From contig NZ_WEZF01000033.1 in the NCBI RefSeq assembly GCF_009177065.1, forward strand, positions 1 through 43,570: 43,570 bases of DNA, in the 5' to 3' direction. Below the pieces are notes generated by a model that saw only the letters and a program-made list of their open reading frames with translations, ran no database searches and was not told the DNA's origin. Position numbers and translations under genes: made by a program. This DNA is from Tautonia marina (GTDB lineage Bacteria > Planctomycetota > Planctomycetia > Isosphaerales > Isosphaeraceae). Below, piece after piece: positions 25,583-34,400 of the stretch; positions within the stretch are counted from its first letter, which is position 1; each line of letters starts with the position of its first letter.

Positions 25583-26445
25583 CCTTGCACAACAGGCAAC
25601 CAAACGTTCAAGGCATCCTGGTTCCTGGGAACCATTGTCCTTGTGCGTATCGGTTCGCCATCACGCTCGACTCCAATGTTCCCGGGAATCAAGGTGCCAG
25701 TCAGACTCGGTTCCTTGACAACCGAGTTGGCTGGAACACCTTGGTTTGACGGTTCGACCATGCACCAGGAAGCCTTGATTCCCATGAGAACTTGGTGAGA
25801 AAGGCGGCTTGGTTCCTCGGAATCGTAGGTGGAGGGGTGGTCTTGGTGGCTGCATAACCAAGACGCCAAGGTCGTCACTTATCCCGAGTTGCCAAGGTGG
25901 CTTGGCAACCAAGTTCACTTGAAACCTGAGTCACCTTGACGATCCAAAAGCCAAGTTTCTCTAAGCGTCTCGAACGCTAGAAGCCAAGTGATCTATTAAC
26001 CAAGGCGCCAAGGTCTTCAATGGCCCTGGTAACCAAGAAGACGAAGCAACCGATGTTGCCAGGGCGTCTTGAAGCCTCGGTGCCTTGATTCCAAGGACCA
26101 TTCATGGCCTTGGTGTCAGAGGTGCCATCATTGGCAATCTTTCCAGGTCCAAGGGAATCATGGGGCCAAGAAGATATGGTTGCCTTGGTTTCAAGGTGCC
26201 AGGCGTTCCTTGACGACTTGGATTCCAGGTCGCTTGAGCATCATGGTTTGTCATGTTTATGGACGACCTGGAACCTGAGGAAAATTGGTTCACACGGTGC
26301 CAGTGTGGTCAAAACGCCTTGGTTCCTGAAAACCAAAGGTCCGCAAGAAGACCCAGTGAACCTGGTTCCTCTTGAACCAAGGTATCAAAGTGATGCGTTG
26401 TCAGGGTGCCAGGTGACCAAGGCGTCAAGGTTTCGAGGGCCCTTG
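25583..26445. repeat. Dense CAAGG/CCTTG pentamer array, candidate partition centromere
   Basis: By hand I count 24 exact pentamers in 863 bp: twelve CAAGG (starts 25609, 25690, 25867, 25893, 26001, 26009, 26092, 26150, 26192, 26378, 26418, 26426) and twelve CCTTG (25583, 25639, 25713, 25739, 25773, 25934, 26083, 26108, 26183, 26208, 26317, 26441). About two would be expected by chance. Near-misses such as CCAAG, GCTTGG and ACTTGG fill many gaps. Flanks share a looser consensus, AWCAAGGYG, and GGTGCC and GGTTCC also recur. Several neighbours are 23-26 bp apart. The segment is visibly poorer in GC than its surroundings. Open frames through it are repetitive and not protein-like. Its place upstream of parA suggests a centromere. 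Confidence 0.75.
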
Positions 26446-26460
26446 ATTCCTCGGTGCGTT

Positions 26461-27942
26461 GTTGGGCGAAGGCGGGCGTGAAACCGGGGCCGAACGGTCA
26501 GTCTTGCCGTCCCTCGTGAAGGGCAGGGGAGAGGGCCGTTCCGGTTCGAATCCGACAGAGATCGAGCAGAGGTCAGCGCAGGACGGTCATGAAGAAACAA
26601 GGGAGAGCGCAGAACCAGGGCAGGGGGGGACAGCCCGAGATGGAGGCCCGAGGTTCCGTTGCCAGGTCTCACCGCGAGCGCGACTCACCACGGCGGCGGC
26701 GGATCTCCTGGGTGGTTCGGTTCGGCCGATCCGTCGCGCGGTCGTCGGTGTGTTTGAGCGGGTCCTTGATCTATTCGCCGGTCACAGCCTGGCGCAACAG
26801 GTTCGAGCCGGCGGTGATCCGGAAGCGATGGACAGCAGAAGATCCGTTTTGTGGACTCCTGATAGTGTCTTGAGCGGTCGCGTGGCCATCCGGAGCAAGG
26901 CGGAGATTCTTTGCCTTAAGTGTCGAAACACTCACGGACCCGATCGCCGACGGCCTCGACCTGTCTTCCTGGTGTGTCATTGAGGGGTGATCGTGAGGGA
27001 TTCCGGCCGTCTGAACCGCCTGGAAACGGTTGGCGCGACTGGCGTTCTGAGACGCGATTCTACGGTCCGATAATCAATATTATGGTCGCATTGGTGGAGG
27101 CTTATGAAAATCGGCTCCGGCGTGCTTAGGTTTGCTGTCACTGGACAACGGTCTTCAAGCGCCGACGTGCCAACGACCTCTGCGAGGAAGGCTCCGAACA
27201 GGAGATCAGGTAACTCTCGGAGCCGGGGTGGGAGAATGGTGAAGGACGACGTTGTCCGGTTCGCGTCCTGGTTCTTCGGTGAGCGTTTGGTGGGCAGTGG
27301 TGCGATCGAGACAGGCACAAACCGGAGGACTCGATCGTCTTCAGTCGGAGCGAATCGTGGTGCTGCCATGACCACGATCGGTTTTGCGATGACCAAAAAC
27401 AGGAGAACCGGTGTCACGAACACCGGGTTGGTCTCTATCACAAGGGAGGCCACGGCGTGAAGCGTGGTCTCGACATGGACGTTTAGGACTTAACGATTTG
27501 AGTGCCGGCTGAGGAGTGAGATGGTGTTTCAGACCGTTGAGCGAGCAATGGCATGGCGAGTGCTGGACGTTGGGAACCGACCATCTTGGGCATTGGCCGC
27601 CGCTGGAGAGTTCCGCGGCTGCTCATCGATTCTTCGCAATCCTTCTGCGTGTTGCGTTGAAGCGACATGGGAGCGGTGATGCTTCGCTGCTAGTTGACGA
27701 TGCCTGGACGCGTTGCTATGCTGCCGACACGGTTATCCTCCGAACGCTTCGGTTCAGGCATTTTCTGATCGCATGATTATCAACACAAGTTGTTAGCTCG
27801 CAGCGATCTTCCAACCGATCACCTCTCTTCCTGGCTTCAAGAAGCGTTTTTCTGACTGTCACTGAAGCCCCCTTCAGTCCGCGGTCATGAGAACCTCCTG
27901 CTGAATCTCACTCCTGAGCACCCACCCTGGAGATACCGCCCG
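26461..27942. other. Gene-poor region between the repeat array and the sugar transferase
   Basis: About 1.5 kb in which I cannot support a gene. Open frames of 90-170 codons exist on both strands (for example 27104-27460 plus, opposite 26977-27453 minus), but they overlap each other, lack domains and have weak or misplaced ribosome-binding sites. Composition is uneven. GGTTCGAATCC at 26543-26553 resembles a tRNA T-loop, but no cloverleaf surrounds it. The region may be decayed genes or the upstream control region of the sugar transferase. Confidence 0.45.
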
Positions 27943-28671
27943 ATGAGCACTACGGCGCCCCAATCCATTCTCTTGTCCGAGCAAATTGCCCGGATGGTGG
28001 AGAGGGAGTCTGCGAAACAGGCGTTGCCAGGACCTTCGCTTGCCGTTGCCCCGACGACGATTGCCTCACGCTTCAAGCGGGCCATTGATTTTTCGGCCTC
28101 GGCCCTTGGGCTGGTGCTGCTGGCGCCGCTGATGCTCGCGATCGCCGCAGTGGTGAAGCTGAGCTCTCCTGGACCGGTCTTCTTTCGACAGCTCCGTCTC
28201 GGTCGCGGTGGCGAACCTTTCTACGTGCTGAAGTTTCGCACCATGGTGGCTGATGCCGAGCGTCGCCTGAGTGACCTCGAATCGCACAATGAAGCGGCCG
28301 GTGGTGTGCTGTTCAAAATTCGGCGCGATCCGAGAGTGACCCCGCTGGGTCGCTTCTTGAGGCGTTCGAGTCTCGATGAACTGCCGCAACTGATCAATGT
28401 GCTCCGAGGTGAAATGAGCCTGGTCGGTCCTCGGCCGTTGCAGCTTCGCGACTCGTACCGGCTCGAGGCGCTCGATCCCGAAGCGTTCAACCGTCGTTTG
28501 AGTGTGATGCCTGGGATTACCGGCCCCTGGCAGATTGGTGGCCGCAGTGATGGGACCGCCGGGATGGTTCATCAGGATCTCGATTATGTCGAGAACTGGT
28601 CCCTTTCGGCTGACCTGAAAATTCTGGTCCTGACGGTCCCGGCCGTTCTGTCTGCTCGTGGTGCCTGCTGA
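27943..28671 (+). CDS. Initiating sugar transferase (undecaprenyl-phosphate phosphoglycosyl transferase, WcaJ/PglC type)
   Basis: 242 residues; the ATG at 27943 has GGAGA about 10 nt upstream. It has one membrane-embedded hydrophobic segment (SALGLVLLAPLMLAIAAVVK) followed by the family motifs SSPGPVFFRQLRLGR, FYVLKFRTM, RFLRRSSLDELPQLINVLRG and MSLVGPRPL. It lacks the large N-terminal multi-span region of WcaJ, so it has the minimal monotopic layout. It transfers a sugar-1-phosphate from a nucleotide sugar to a polyprenyl phosphate at the cytoplasmic face, starting the lipid-linked glycan. EpsI follows 90 bp later. The sugar is not predictable from sequence. Confidence 0.94.
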   Translation: MSTTAPQSILLSEQIARMVERESAKQALPGPSLAVAPTTIASRFKRAIDFSASALGLVLLAPLMLAIAAVVKLSSPGPVFFRQLRLGRGGEPFYVLKFRTMVADAERRLSDLESHNEAAGGVLFKIRRDPRVTPLGRFLRRSSLDELPQLINVLRGEMSLVGPRPLQLRDSYRLEALDPEAFNRRLSVMPGITGPWQIGGRSDGTAGMVHQDLDYVENWSLSADLKILVLTVPAVLSARGAC

Positions 28672-28761
28672 GGCATTTCAACAGACGTGAAGACTCGGCG
28701 GATTCGCGCTCTGCTCGGTTCGTCTTGCATGGCCCGCAGTGGCCTTGGGAGGAGATGTTTC

Positions 28762-29541
28762 GTGCCTGATCAGCCTCAACTTGACCAGTCCGCTCCGGTC
28801 GTGCGCCGCCCCCTTGGGCCGTCTCCCTGGATCTGGATGATCGTGGGTTGTGTGCTGGTGGCAGCCTCGGGGTTGGTGCGCGTTCGTCAAGAACAACTGT
28901 TCGCCGACGCCTCGCTGAGTGTGAAACAATCGCCGTTTCCGTTGCGAGACCTGCCCCAAGTGCTGGGTGGGCACTGGGAGATGATTCGAGAGGAAGAGCT
29001 GGAAGCCGAGACGCAACAGATCGCCGGATGCACGGATTATATGTATCGGTTCTATGCCAACTCCCACACAGGAGTCATGCTCAAGGTGCTGGTGGCCTTT
29101 GGGCCGGCCACTCAGGTCTTTCCTCACTCGCCGGAGATTTGCTTCCCCTCTCAGGGGTATCAAGCCACCGGCAAGGCCCGGCGCGTCAATGTGCCGGTGA
29201 AGACCTCCGACGTGACCCCTGCTTCCGAGTCCGAGCCGACCGCGACCATTCCCTTCCGGGCGATGACCTTCAGCCGTCCTGAAGCGGGACGGGAAGAGTT
29301 CATCGAATCCCATTATTCGTTTTGGCACGACGGTCGCTGGGACCCGGACGCCAAGGAGACGAAACGCAAGTTTCAGCATCGGCCGGCCATGTTCAAGGTT
29401 CAGGTCGATCGGACGATCACCTCCAGGGAACGAGAATCCTCTCAGAGCCCGAGTGAAGAGTTTGTGGCGGCCCTGGTCACGGAACTCAACCAACGCATCG
29501 ACGAGTGGATCAATCATCCTGATCCCCACGTGAGCGAGTGA
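28762..29541 (+). CDS. epsI: Exosortase-associated protein EpsI
   Basis: 259 residues from the GTG at 28762, chosen because GGAGGAGA lies 7 nt upstream; the frame is open back to 28687. One N-terminal membrane span (IWMIVGCVLVAASGLV) is followed by a periplasmic domain. VLVAFGPATQVFPHSPEICF followed by PSQGY contains the family's H-x-P-x-x-C-x-P-x-x-G pattern. Family members accompany exosortases and polysaccharide genes; the biochemical role is not settled. Here it is a stand-alone gene rather than fused to the exosortase, which sits about 9 kb downstream. It forms a two-gene unit with the sugar transferase. Confidence 0.9.
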   Translation: MPDQPQLDQSAPVVRRPLGPSPWIWMIVGCVLVAASGLVRVRQEQLFADASLSVKQSPFPLRDLPQVLGGHWEMIREEELEAETQQIAGCTDYMYRFYANSHTGVMLKVLVAFGPATQVFPHSPEICFPSQGYQATGKARRVNVPVKTSDVTPASESEPTATIPFRAMTFSRPEAGREEFIESHYSFWHDGRWDPDAKETKRKFQHRPAMFKVQVDRTITSRERESSQSPSEEFVAALVTELNQRIDEWINHPDPHVSE

Positions 29542-29585
29542 CCGAAAGCCGATCCAGACACCTTATGCGTGACCCCGGGACGAAC

Positions 29586-29864
29586 CTACGAACCATGCGA
29601 TCGACTTCTGACCACACCATGCAGGTGCGGCACAGAGAGCATCCGCGCCGTCCCATCTCGACGCAACCCGCCCCGTTGCGATATCAACTCGTGTTCGAGC
29701 CGTTTCGCAACCGCACAGCAGAGCATTCCCAGGCCACCAATCACCAGCACGACAACCGCAACCGGTGCCAGATAGATGGCAAGAAGCGTCAAGATCACCC
29801 GGCGCAGCGGATCCCTGCCGCGTTGGACGTCCTCTTCGTTGCCTCGCATCTCACCCGTGGTCAT
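29586..29864 (-). CDS. Small single-span membrane protein of unknown function
   Basis: 92 residues. The ATG at 29864 has GAGGAG about 9 nt upstream, which is the main support for translation. A charged N-terminus (MTTGEMRGNEEDVQRGRDPL) precedes one long hydrophobic segment (ILTLLAIYLAPVAVVVLVIG), and an Arg-rich tail follows. I recognise no family. It lies convergent to epsI and upstream of the PEP-CTERM gene, so a role in the exosortase system is possible but unsupported. It could be a chance frame. Confidence 0.5.
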   Translation of the reverse strand: MTTGEMRGNEEDVQRGRDPLRRVILTLLAIYLAPVAVVVLVIGGLGMLCCAVAKRLEHELISQRGGLRRDGTARMLSVPHLHGVVRSRSHGS

Positions 29865-30285
29865 GGATCCGACTCCTCATGCTCGAATCATGGGGTCAAT
29901 CCTGACCCCTCTCTGACCATAGGACACAAATGGACCCGTGTTGCGTTTCTGCAACATCATGCCACGCGAATCGGGGAAACGTGGCCCCCTCAATTCACAA
30001 ATTCTACGTCAAGAACACAACGAAGTCATGGGCATTCCTCTCTAAAATCGTGTTTTATGGCGGTTTCCAGTATTAAAAAACTGAAATGGGTTCCGCTGAG
30101 TCGGGTCGACGCCCGAGCGGCGGGGCATGGTTTCGGTCGCACCGTTGATCTTTCAGCAATCACTCGGCAAGATCAGTAGTCGAGCGACGGGATCACTGTT
30201 GGAACGAGACCCAGAGTGGGAATCGAGCAGTGGTTACCGATGTGACACCAGGGTGTTTCCCTTTCCCTTCGAGGTCATCAACATT
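29865..30285. other. Leader region of the PEP-CTERM gene with a small hairpin
   Basis: About 420 bp with no gene. GGGGTCA and TGACCCC (29892-29909) form a perfect 7-bp hairpin with a 4-nt loop. An AT-rich part (29995-30090) is the likeliest promoter zone for the gene at 30286, but I cannot pick unique -35 and -10 boxes. I found no sigma-54-type TGGC-N8-TGC element. Confidence 0.45.
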
Positions 30286-30951
30286 ATGACGAAACGATTT
30301 ACCTTCCTGGCCGCGCTCGCGCTGGTGGCCTCGTTCGCCTCCAGTGCAATGGCTCAGGGCACCGCGACGATTGGTTTCGCCGGCTTCTCTCAGTCTGCTG
30401 GCGCCAGCTCGATTGATTACTCGTCGAACGGTGGTGCGCTGCCGGCCTACCTCACGGCCACGACCGAGGTCAATTTCACCATCAACAACCCGGTCTTCAT
30501 GATCGATCCGCTGGGCCCGACCAACTACACGGGCGCCACCTTCACCCTGACGGCCGAATCCAACACGGCTGCCGCGGCCGGTGTTCAGGGAGGATTCTTC
30601 GGCACGTTCTCCATCATCGGCTCGGGTGGCGAAAACCTCCTGAGCGGCACCTTCGACTCGGCCTTGCTGAGCCAGCGGGGTTCGGGCCGTGCGGCCTTCG
30701 AAACCGGCTCGGTCGACTTCACGTCGGACATCTTCTTCCCGGTGATCAGGGAGGAGTTCAACTTCAGCATCATTGGTGGCTTCACCAACCTGTTGGCCAA
30801 CAATGGCGTGTTCCAGAACTTCTCGGCTGACCGACTCTCGGGTGACTTCTCCGCCATCCCCGAGCCGGCCACCCTGGCCATGGCCGGTCTGGGCATCTTC
30901 GCCCTGCCGCTGGCTGTTCGGGCCGCTCGCCGTCGCCGATCCGCCAACTGA
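30286..30951 (+). CDS. PEP-CTERM sorting-domain protein (exosortase substrate)
   Basis: 221 residues from the ATG at 30286, chosen because a classic signal peptide starts there (MTKRFTFLAALALVASFASS, cleavage near AMA-QG). The mature part is Ser/Thr/Gly/Asn-rich and beta-strand-like, with no known enzyme motif. The C-terminus has the full tripartite sorting signal: the recognition motif IPEPATLAMAGLG, a short hydrophobic span (IFALPLAVRAA) and a basic tail (RRRRSAN). The exosortase encoded at 38732 should cleave near the PEP and attach or release the protein at the envelope. It is the only such substrate in the window and is monocistronic with a strong terminator. Confidence 0.93.
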   Translation: MTKRFTFLAALALVASFASSAMAQGTATIGFAGFSQSAGASSIDYSSNGGALPAYLTATTEVNFTINNPVFMIDPLGPTNYTGATFTLTAESNTAAAAGVQGGFFGTFSIIGSGGENLLSGTFDSALLSQRGSGRAAFETGSVDFTSDIFFPVIREEFNFSIIGGFTNLLANNGVFQNFSADRLSGDFSAIPEPATLAMAGLGIFALPLAVRAARRRRSAN

Positions 30952-30994
30952 TCTGAGTTTGACTTGAGCTGAGCAACCCTCAGTGCAACAACTC

Positions 30995-31036
30995 AACGCC
31001 GTCCCGGCCTTCTCTGGCCGGAGCGGCGTTTTTTTA
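30995..31036 (+). terminator. Rho-independent terminator after the PEP-CTERM gene
   Basis: AACGCCG and CCGGCC on the left pair with GGCCGG and CGGCGTT on the right, each with a 2-nt internal bulge, around a short TTCTCT loop. A run of seven or more T follows directly. It ends the PEP-CTERM transcript about 45 bp past its stop. Confidence 0.92.
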
Positions 31037-31465
31037 TTTCCCAGCGTTCAATGCCGGGTCTTTGTCCGAGTATTCGGCTCGTTTGCCGGACGCTCGGGAA
31101 CTTCGGTCAAGCGTAGCCATCGAGATTTCCTGGCCCTGAAGGTTCTCCCCCGGCATGAGCGCTGTCGCCCGTTGGCTGGAGGCGCGAGCGGGGAAGGCTC
31201 AACCCTTGGGGTCGAGGTTCTCAGGAGCGAGCGGTCGTGACCGGTCGTCGGCTGACCGGTTCATGTGAGTCTCGTTCACTCCTTCGAGTCTCGTTCATTC
31301 GTTTGTGAGAGCGTAAGGAGTCGAACGGCTTTTGCCTTGATCCCCTGAGGTTGGGGGGCATCAGGAGCATCGCGCAAGTCAAGACCCGACCCCTCCCTTG
31401 ATGGTGAATCAAGGGAGGGGCGGCCGAGCTGCGTGGACTCGATTCAGACGCTGCTCAACCGCGGA
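31037..31465. other. Intergenic region between convergent genes
   Basis: About 430 bp without a gene. It contains a 12-bp direct repeat, GAGTCTCGTTCA at 31267-31278 and 31286-31297 (19-bp period), and the hairpin at 31390-31420 listed separately. Confidence 0.5.
31390..31420 (-). terminator. Perfect 13-bp hairpin downstream of the TPR gene
   Basis: CCCCTCCCTTGAT (31390-31402) and ATCAAGGGAGGGG (31408-31420) are perfect arms with a 5-nt loop, about 45 bp past the stop of the minus-strand TPR gene. There is no clear T-run, so termination is inferred from place and stability. Confidence 0.6.
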
Positions 31466-34400
31466 TCAGCGAGCGAGGATGTCTTGCAGCTCGTCCTGAT
31501 GCCACGGGTCGATCGTGTTGGGATCGAGACCGAGGGTGCGGGCCTGGTCAAGATGGGTGCGGAACTGATCGTTTCGGCCCGATTTCAGCGACGCAAGGGC
31601 AAGATAATAATGTCGGGCGGCGGTGGGCTCGATCGCAACCGCTTGCTCAAGCGCCTGGATCGCCTCGTCGAAGCGCTTCTGACGAATCAAGATCACGCCT
31701 CGGGCACCCAGAACCGCGGGAACCGGCCCGACCCGGCGTTCCATGCGGTCGATCTCCGCCAGCCCTTGCTCGGGCTGTTCAAGCCCTTCCGAGAGGACAA
31801 GGCCCAGGTTGTACAGCGCCAGCAGGTCGCCGGGGCGTCGCTCGAGGATCTCGCGATAAAGCTCGGCCTCCTTCTGGTAATCTCCCGCATGATGGTAGAG
31901 GATCGCCGAGGCGGTCAGCAAATCCGGGTCTCCTGGTCGCTTGTTGAGCAGCGTTGCGATGATGGGGCGGGCACGGGCGACCTGATCGACGCGCTGGGTG
32001 ATGGGAGCAGCCTGAACTGCCTGAAGTACGGCCTCGGTCAGGCCGATCCGGGCAGTCTGGTCGGTCAGATCAACCGCTTCGAGCGACGCGGCGCACTGTT
32101 CCAGAGCTTCTTCAAATCGGCCTCGAACGGCCAGCACCAGGCCGGAAACCCACTGGGAACCCGGCGTGGTCTGAGCCAGATCCTGGGCAATCTGATCGGC
32201 TGCTTCCAGGGCTTCCGGGGTGCCGACGGTTAGCAATTGCAACGCGGCGGCACGGGCGAACAGGTCGCCACCGGGGGAGGTTAATCGATTGGCAACCTGC
32301 TCGACCAGATCGCTTGGGTTCCCGGCATTGGCTCGGATCAGCTGATCGGAGCGAAGGTCGGCCACCTCCGGATCTCCGGGGCGGAGCAATTCCAGTCGGC
32401 TGAGCTGCGAACCGGCCTCGGCCAGTCGATCCGCCTTGAGCAAGGCTCGCACGTGAAGCACGATCGCCTCGGCAGGAGCGGTCGAGAGGTCGGCCGAGAT
32501 CTCGGTGATCTGGGCCGCACGGTCGAACTCTCCCAGTTCGATGAGCAGCCGGGCCAGTTGGTTTCGTGCCTGAACCGCCCGGCCATCCGTCAGCGGCAGG
32601 TCGGCCATCAAGGTTTCGAACACCGGAATCGCCTCGCGGCGTTGTTCGGGCTTCGGTGCCCGAGACTGCACCACGCCGATCGCCAGCCGACGCTCGGGAG
32701 TCATCGGGCCGTTGCTGGCCAGATCCCGAGCCCGCTTCCAGGTTTCCGGATCGCCGGGGGCGCGTTCGGTCAGCACCATGGCCAGTTGCAACGCCGCGCC
32801 GGCGGCCACGCTCGGGTTGTCCATCAGGCGTTCGAGCAGCGGTTCGGCCCGATCGGGACGGCCGGTCTGCTGGTAGAACGAGGCGGCACCGATTATCAGG
32901 TCCGGGTTGACGATTTCGTTGTCCAGCGCATCTTCCAGGACCTTGTCCGCCGCCTGAAGGTCGCCGATGGCCCAGCGGAGCCGGGCTTCCAGCAGTTCAG
33001 ACGGGATGCCCGTCGAGCGTTCGAGCGCGCGATCAATGGTTCGCTCCAGAGTGGCCTGGTCGCGGCCGAGGCGGACCTGAGTGGTGATCAATTCCAACCA
33101 CGGCGCCGCGTTCTTCGGAGTCGCCTGCTTTTCGGCCTGCTCATCGAGCAACTGTTCCAGCTCATCATAGCGGCCGGCTAGCAACAGCGCCCGGGCCCGC
33201 ACGGTATTGGCGACGGCCGGGGCCCCGGGATCCTCTACCGCCGAGTCCTGGAGCCGATCCGCGCCGTCGAGCCCCGCACCGACAGCCAGCAAAGCCTGGG
33301 CCGAGACGCGACGGATTCCGGCGGCAGATCCCGGCCCCGATTCGGCCGTGAGCTGTTCCAACTCCTCGACCTGGCCGAGTTTCACCAACTGATCGACCAG
33401 GCGAAGCAAGGCTTCCCGGTTCCCCTGTTTCCAGGCGGTTCGGTAGGCTTCGGCCGCGCCTTCAGGATTCCCGATCACTTCCTGAATGCGTCCGTTGAGC
33501 ATGTGAGCCGAGGACAACCCCGGGACCTCCTGCAGAACTTCCCCGACCAGCGTAAGACATCGGTCCCGCGCTTCGGTGTCGCCGCGTTCGACCTGGTGCA
33601 GCAGGATCGATGCGGCGGCCATCCGAGTGGAGATGGCGTTCTCGCCGTTGGAGAGCTTGAGGCGATCGAGGTAAAGCTCCGCCTCGGGAATCCGGTTAGC
33701 CAGCAAGGCAACCTCGATCAGCTCCAGGATCGGTTCCGGAGCGTTGGGGGCGAGCTTGCTCCAGGAGAGGAAGGCGGCTCGGGCTCCGTCGTAATCCCCC
33801 TGGGCCATCCGGAGTCGGCCAAGCGCTTGCCAGAGTTCCCGTTGTGCGTCGGAGCCAAGCTGGTCGATGCCGTCAATCAACCGTTGCTGAGCCTCTCGTC
33901 CTCGGCCCAGATCGACCAGCAAGCGCGCCAGGGTCAATCGAAGCGTCGGGCCGTCGCCGGCTTGCTTCATCCCCTCTTCGAGCAACGCAAGGGCCGCTTC
34001 GGGGTCTCCCGATCGCTTGAGCAACTCGGCTCGGGCGGCCCAGAGGCGGGAGTTGGTCGGCCAGGTCTTCTGCGCCTCCTTGAGCCGATCGTCGGCCTGG
34101 TCGGGCTGGTTGGCGAGAAGGTGCCGATCGGCTCGCATCAATTCCAGCTCAAGACGCTGGAGGCTTTGGGGAGGCAGAACGTCCTCCGACATCTCCTGCA
34201 CCCGTTCCGCATCCTGATCGAACGCCGCCCACGATCGGGTGGCCGGTTCCTGCCTGGATTGCTCGCTGAGACGAAGCCGGAGCAGGAGCAGAAGCAAGGC
34301 GGGATCATCGTCGAAGGTGGTTCGGGCTGTCGTCAGCAGGTCGATGGCCTCTCGTGTGCGGCCCAGATTTTCCAGCACGTCGGCATGGCTGATCACCAGA

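Noticed and set aside
25583-26445. CRISPR array
   Set aside because: The repeated unit is only 5-9 bp, occurs in both orientations and has no regular unique spacers; no cas gene is present.
25552-26481. Several open reading frames of 60-125 codons inside the pentamer array
   Set aside because: They overlap on both strands, their translations are repetitive products of the short motif, and none has a good ribosome-binding site.
26543-26553. GGTTCGAATCC, a tRNA T-loop consensus, on the plus strand
   Set aside because: The stem pairs only about 3 bp and no cloverleaf surrounds it.
26977-27460. Opposing frames of 118 and 158 codons
   Set aside because: They lie on opposite strands of the same DNA, with no domain, and starts that are weak or too close to a G-rich site.
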